The position numbers and the translations under genes were made by a program. A DNA stretch of 64,000 bases from an uncultured Microbacterium sp. (lineage in GTDB: Bacteria > Actinomycetota > Actinomycetes > Actinomycetales > Microbacteriaceae): NCBI RefSeq assembly GCF_937927635.1, contig NZ_CALBRW010000016.1:248001-312000 (forward strand), given 5' to 3'. Shown piece by piece: positions 61,916 through 64,000 of the stretch. The notes under the pieces are model-generated. The model was not told where the DNA came from and searched no databases. It was given only the letters and a program-made list of their open reading frames with translations. Position 1 is the first letter of the stretch; the number at the start of each line of letters is the position of its first letter.

Positions 61916-62797
61916 TCAGCTCCAGAGCGCGCCGACCCGTTCGGCCAGCGCCACACCCTGCTCGTGCCCGGCCCTTGCCGCGGGCGCGCGAAGTCGCGGG
62001 TTCATCGCCGCAGCGCCGAAGAGGCTGTCGTCGTCGGGGAACACCGTCTCGACCAGGCTCCCCGCAGCACGCAGCGTCTGCACCTGATCCACCAGGTGCA
62101 GGCCCCACTCCCGCGGCGAGCGCGTGCGCCCGCCGAACGGCGAGAGCACCAGAACACGGTCGTGACCTGCCGCCAGATCCGCGTTGTCGGCGTTGGTCCG
62201 GTAGCCGCCGTCGATGAATCGGGCGTCGCCGATGCGGTGGGGCAGGCCGCTCGAGGTGCTGGCTGCCACGGCATCCGCCAGCGGCACCCCGCTGTCGTGG
62301 TCGAAGATCACGGGCTCGCCGGTGCGCGCGTCGACGGCGGTGATCAGCATCCGCTGCGCGGGCCACTCCGACGACGGAAGACGGGAGGCGGTGATCTCGC
62401 GCCAGCGCTGCGAGGAGCTGCCGTCGTCGATCGCGTCGAGTTCCAGGGCGGATGCCGCGAGCCGGCGCCGCATGTCCTCAGGACCTGAGGATGCCGCGAT
62501 GATCGCCGTCGTGCGCTCGAGGTGGTTGATGCCGGGACGGCTCGCGCGAGGGCCGCCTGCCGGGCGACCATCCGCGGGCGGCAGCGGCGCGATGGTGGCC
62601 TCGTAGAGCCCGCGCGGCGAGCCGCCCAGCAACTGCGCGGCCGTGGTCGCGCCGGCCGAGGTGCCGACGATCAGGTCGGCGCGTGTGACGTCGACGCCGG
62701 CCTCGAGCAGGCCAGCCACCACGCCGATGAGCCAGGCGTTGCCGGAGGATCCACCGCCGCCCAGGACGAGCGCGGTGCTGGTGCTGTCAGTGTTCAT
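61916..62797 (-). CDS. Patatin-like phospholipase
   Basis: A 293-residue serine hydrolase of the patatin fold: oxyanion-loop LVLGGGGSSGNAWLIGVVAG, nucleophile LIVGTSAGATTAAQL (Ser about 48), and the catalytic Asp in FIDGGYRTNADNAD. It hydrolyses acyl-lipid esters. The start at ATG 62797 is 38 nt from the divergent alpha/beta-hydrolase start. No signal peptide or membrane helix is seen. Confidence 0.88.
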   Translation of the reverse strand: MNTDSTSTALVLGGGGSSGNAWLIGVVAGLLEAGVDVTRADLIVGTSAGATTAAQLLGGSPRGLYEATIAPLPPADGRPAGGPRASRPGINHLERTTAIIAASSGPEDMRRRLAASALELDAIDDGSSSQRWREITASRLPSSEWPAQRMLITAVDARTGEPVIFDHDSGVPLADAVAASTSSGLPHRIGDARFIDGGYRTNADNADLAAGHDRVLVLSPFGGRTRSPREWGLHLVDQVQTLRAAGSLVETVFPDDDSLFGAAAMNPRLRAPAARAGHEQGVALAERVGALWS

Positions 62798-62835
62798 GCG
62801 GGAGACGACGATAGCACTCCGGGTAGCGTGGATGG

Positions 62836-63597
62836 ATGCCCGAACGCCTGCTCGCCCCCGAGGATGCCGTCGTCGAGCTCGGGGAATTCGCGCACGGCGG
62901 GGCGGCGCTCGTGTTCGAGGACTTCGGGTCCGGGCCGCACCCGATCGTGCTGCTGCACGGCATCGGCATGGGCCGCTGCGTCTACATCGACCTGATCCGA
63001 CGGCTGAGCGGCCGGGTGATCGGCATCGACCTGCCTGGTTTCGGCGAGGCTCCCGAGCCCGAGCGCACGCTGACCATGGAGCGGCACGCCGACCTCGTCG
63101 CGACCTTCCTGCGCTTGCGCGGCATCGCGGATGCCGTGGTGCTCGGGCACTCGATGGGCAGCCAGATCGCCGCGGAGGTCGCCGCACGGCATCCGAATGT
63201 CGTCGCTGGACTGATCCTGGCCGGCCCCACCGTGGACAGCACCGCCCGCAGCATCCGCGTGCAGGGTTCGTACCTGCTGCGCGACCTGATCGGTGAACGC
63301 CCGACCGTGCTGTGGCGCGGAGCGCGGGAGTACCTGCGCGGCGGCCCGAATCTCATCCGCAAGATGCGCGCCACCATCGTGCACGAGCCCGAGAAGGCGT
63401 ACCCACGCGTGCAGGTGCCGACGCTGGTGCTGCGCGGCTCGCGCGACCCGCTGGCGCCGATGGACTGGTGCCGCAGGATCCTGACCCTGGTTCCGGATGC
63501 CCGGTTCGCGGAGATCCCCGACCACGGTCACGGCACGCTCATCAGCGATTCCGGACTCGCCGCGGCGGAGATCCTGGAGTTCGTGCGCGGGCTGTGA
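62836..63597 (+). CDS. Alpha/beta hydrolase
   Basis: A 253-residue hydrolase. The chain shows IVLLHGIGMGR (oxyanion HG), VIGIDLPGFGEAPEPERTLT, the nucleophile elbow VVLGHSMGSQIAAEVAARHP, the catalytic Asp in LVLRGSRDPLAP and the His in IPDHGHGTLIS. An esterase or lipase role is likely; a lactonase is possible. It has no signal peptide. Its last 56 bases overlap the convergent DUF559 gene's 3' end. Confidence 0.87.
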   Translation: MPERLLAPEDAVVELGEFAHGGAALVFEDFGSGPHPIVLLHGIGMGRCVYIDLIRRLSGRVIGIDLPGFGEAPEPERTLTMERHADLVATFLRLRGIADAVVLGHSMGSQIAAEVAARHPNVVAGLILAGPTVDSTARSIRVQGSYLLRDLIGERPTVLWRGAREYLRGGPNLIRKMRATIVHEPEKAYPRVQVPTLVLRGSRDPLAPMDWCRRILTLVPDARFAEIPDHGHGTLISDSGLAAAEILEFVRGL

Positions 63598-64000
63598 GCG
63601 CGGTGAGCGGAGCCGCCGGGTTCATAACTCCGGAGATCTGGACGGTGTCTGCGCCTATCGACGGCTTCTCTGCGGCTGGGCGCTTGGATCTCCGGAGTTG
63701 TGAACGGCGGGGAGCGGTGAGCTGCGGGCCCAGGGCGCCGAAGATCTCAGCGACCGCCGCGCCGACCTCGTCCGCCCGGCGGAAGAGGTCAGTGGCAAGC
63801 GGTCGAATCGTGACGTAGCCCAGTCGTGCAGCGGCCATGTCCCGGAATCGGTCCTCCACCTGCTTGTCCCAGCCCTCGTGGAACTCCCTGCTGTCGCATT
63901 CGATGATCAGCCAACCGTCCACGACGAAATCGACGCGGCCGATGCCCGGGATCCGGACCTGGGTCTCGAATGGCAGGCCCAGTGCTCTCAACAGCAGCCG
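63542..64000 (-). CDS. DUF559 domain protein with palindrome-derived tail (5' end outside window)
   Basis: The C-terminal half of a DUF559 (endonuclease-like fold) protein: LRALGLPFETQVRIPGIGRV, DFVVDGWLIIECDSREFHEG, the conserved RLGYVTIRPLATDLFRRADE, and VGAAVAEIFGALG. The homologous part begins upstream of any Met at 63991, so the gene runs off the right edge. After the DUF559 domain ends, an F2 palindrome is read in frame (SQLRRS ... ISGVMN), adding about 50 residues that overlap the alpha/beta-hydrolase gene on the other strand. Confidence 0.75.
   Translation of the reverse strand, partial: RLLLRALGLPFETQVRIPGIGRVDFVVDGWLIIECDSREFHEGWDKQVEDRFRDMAAARLGYVTIRPLATDLFRRADEVGAAVAEIFGALGPQLTAPRRSQLRRSKRPAAEKPSIGADTVQISGVMNPAAPLTALTARARTPGSPPRRVRNR
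63620..63705. repeat. Dispersed palindrome family F2, copy D (in CDS)
   Basis: Arms GTTCATAACTCCGGAGATC (63620-63638) and GATCTCCGGAGTTGTGAAC (63687-63705) differ at one position (a G-U pair in RNA). It is read in the DUF559 frame in the same phase as copy A in the methyltransferase gene. Confidence 0.9.

Overview
The window is high-GC DNA with GTG and TTG starts, tightly packed genes with 4-base stop/start overlaps, and a marked excess of the word GGATGCC/GGCATCC. Gene content (C50-carotenoid operon with a split lycopene cyclase, DUF2510 and DUF427 proteins, a MoxR/DUF58/vWA operon) points to an actinobacterium, most likely Microbacteriaceae and plausibly Microbacterium. I saw no rRNA, tRNA, CRISPR array, insertion sequence or prophage.

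Layout. 1-4.4 kb: catabolic block with a partial D-aminoacylase-type amidohydrolase and a D-serine-dehydratase-like PLP enzyme on the minus strand, divergent from a KDG-type sugar kinase and KDPG aldolase; together they could turn an N-acyl-D-glucosaminate-like compound into pyruvate and glyceraldehyde 3-phosphate. 4.5-7.1 kb: MHS-type transporter, YheO-type regulator, rhodanese. 7.2-10.4 kb: ProVWX-type osmoprotectant importer. 10.7-15 kb: RlmG-like methyltransferase, two ArsR-type regulators each beside a divergent partner, and an MFS exporter. 15.1-17 kb: D-amino-acid dehydrogenase with a divergent Lrp. 17.1-22.3 kb: SIS isomerase, ROK kinase, PfkB kinase, class II aldolase and DeoR regulator, resembling amino-sugar (Aga-type) catabolism. 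22.4-24.1 kb: chorismate mutase and an AI-2E-family permease. 24.1-27.7 kb: a second osmoprotectant importer (OpuC type) behind a DUF427 gene. 27.8-32.9 kb: flavoprotein disulfide reductase, a tiny membrane protein, lactonase, purA, Pr6Pr membrane protein. 33-35.2 kb: a toxin/immunity cassette (helical N-terminal gene, Ntox15 nuclease, GAD-like/DUF1851-type immunity protein) followed by a scar of a second cassette. 35.2-41.6 kb: MoxR-DUF58-vWA operon. 42.2-50.8 kb: sugar kinase, then idi-crtE-crtB-crtI-crtYe-crtYf-crtEb-SDR with a divergent MarR regulator. 50.9-58 kb: argG, TetR and two tandem YhgE/Pip proteins. 58.2-64 kb: penicillin-acylase-family hydrolase, DUF2510 protein, patatin, alpha/beta hydrolase and a partial DUF559 protein.

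The most unusual layer lies across the genes: several families of dispersed palindromes, mostly about 70-86 bp. One family (three copies) always lies inside a coding sequence, in the same orientation and reading frame, and encodes the same peptide in two unrelated enzymes; a second family (four copies) is read in frame in two genes and is intergenic in two places. This resembles the protein-coding palindromic elements of Rickettsia but in an actinobacterium. Several divergent promoters also carry near-perfect palindromic operators.
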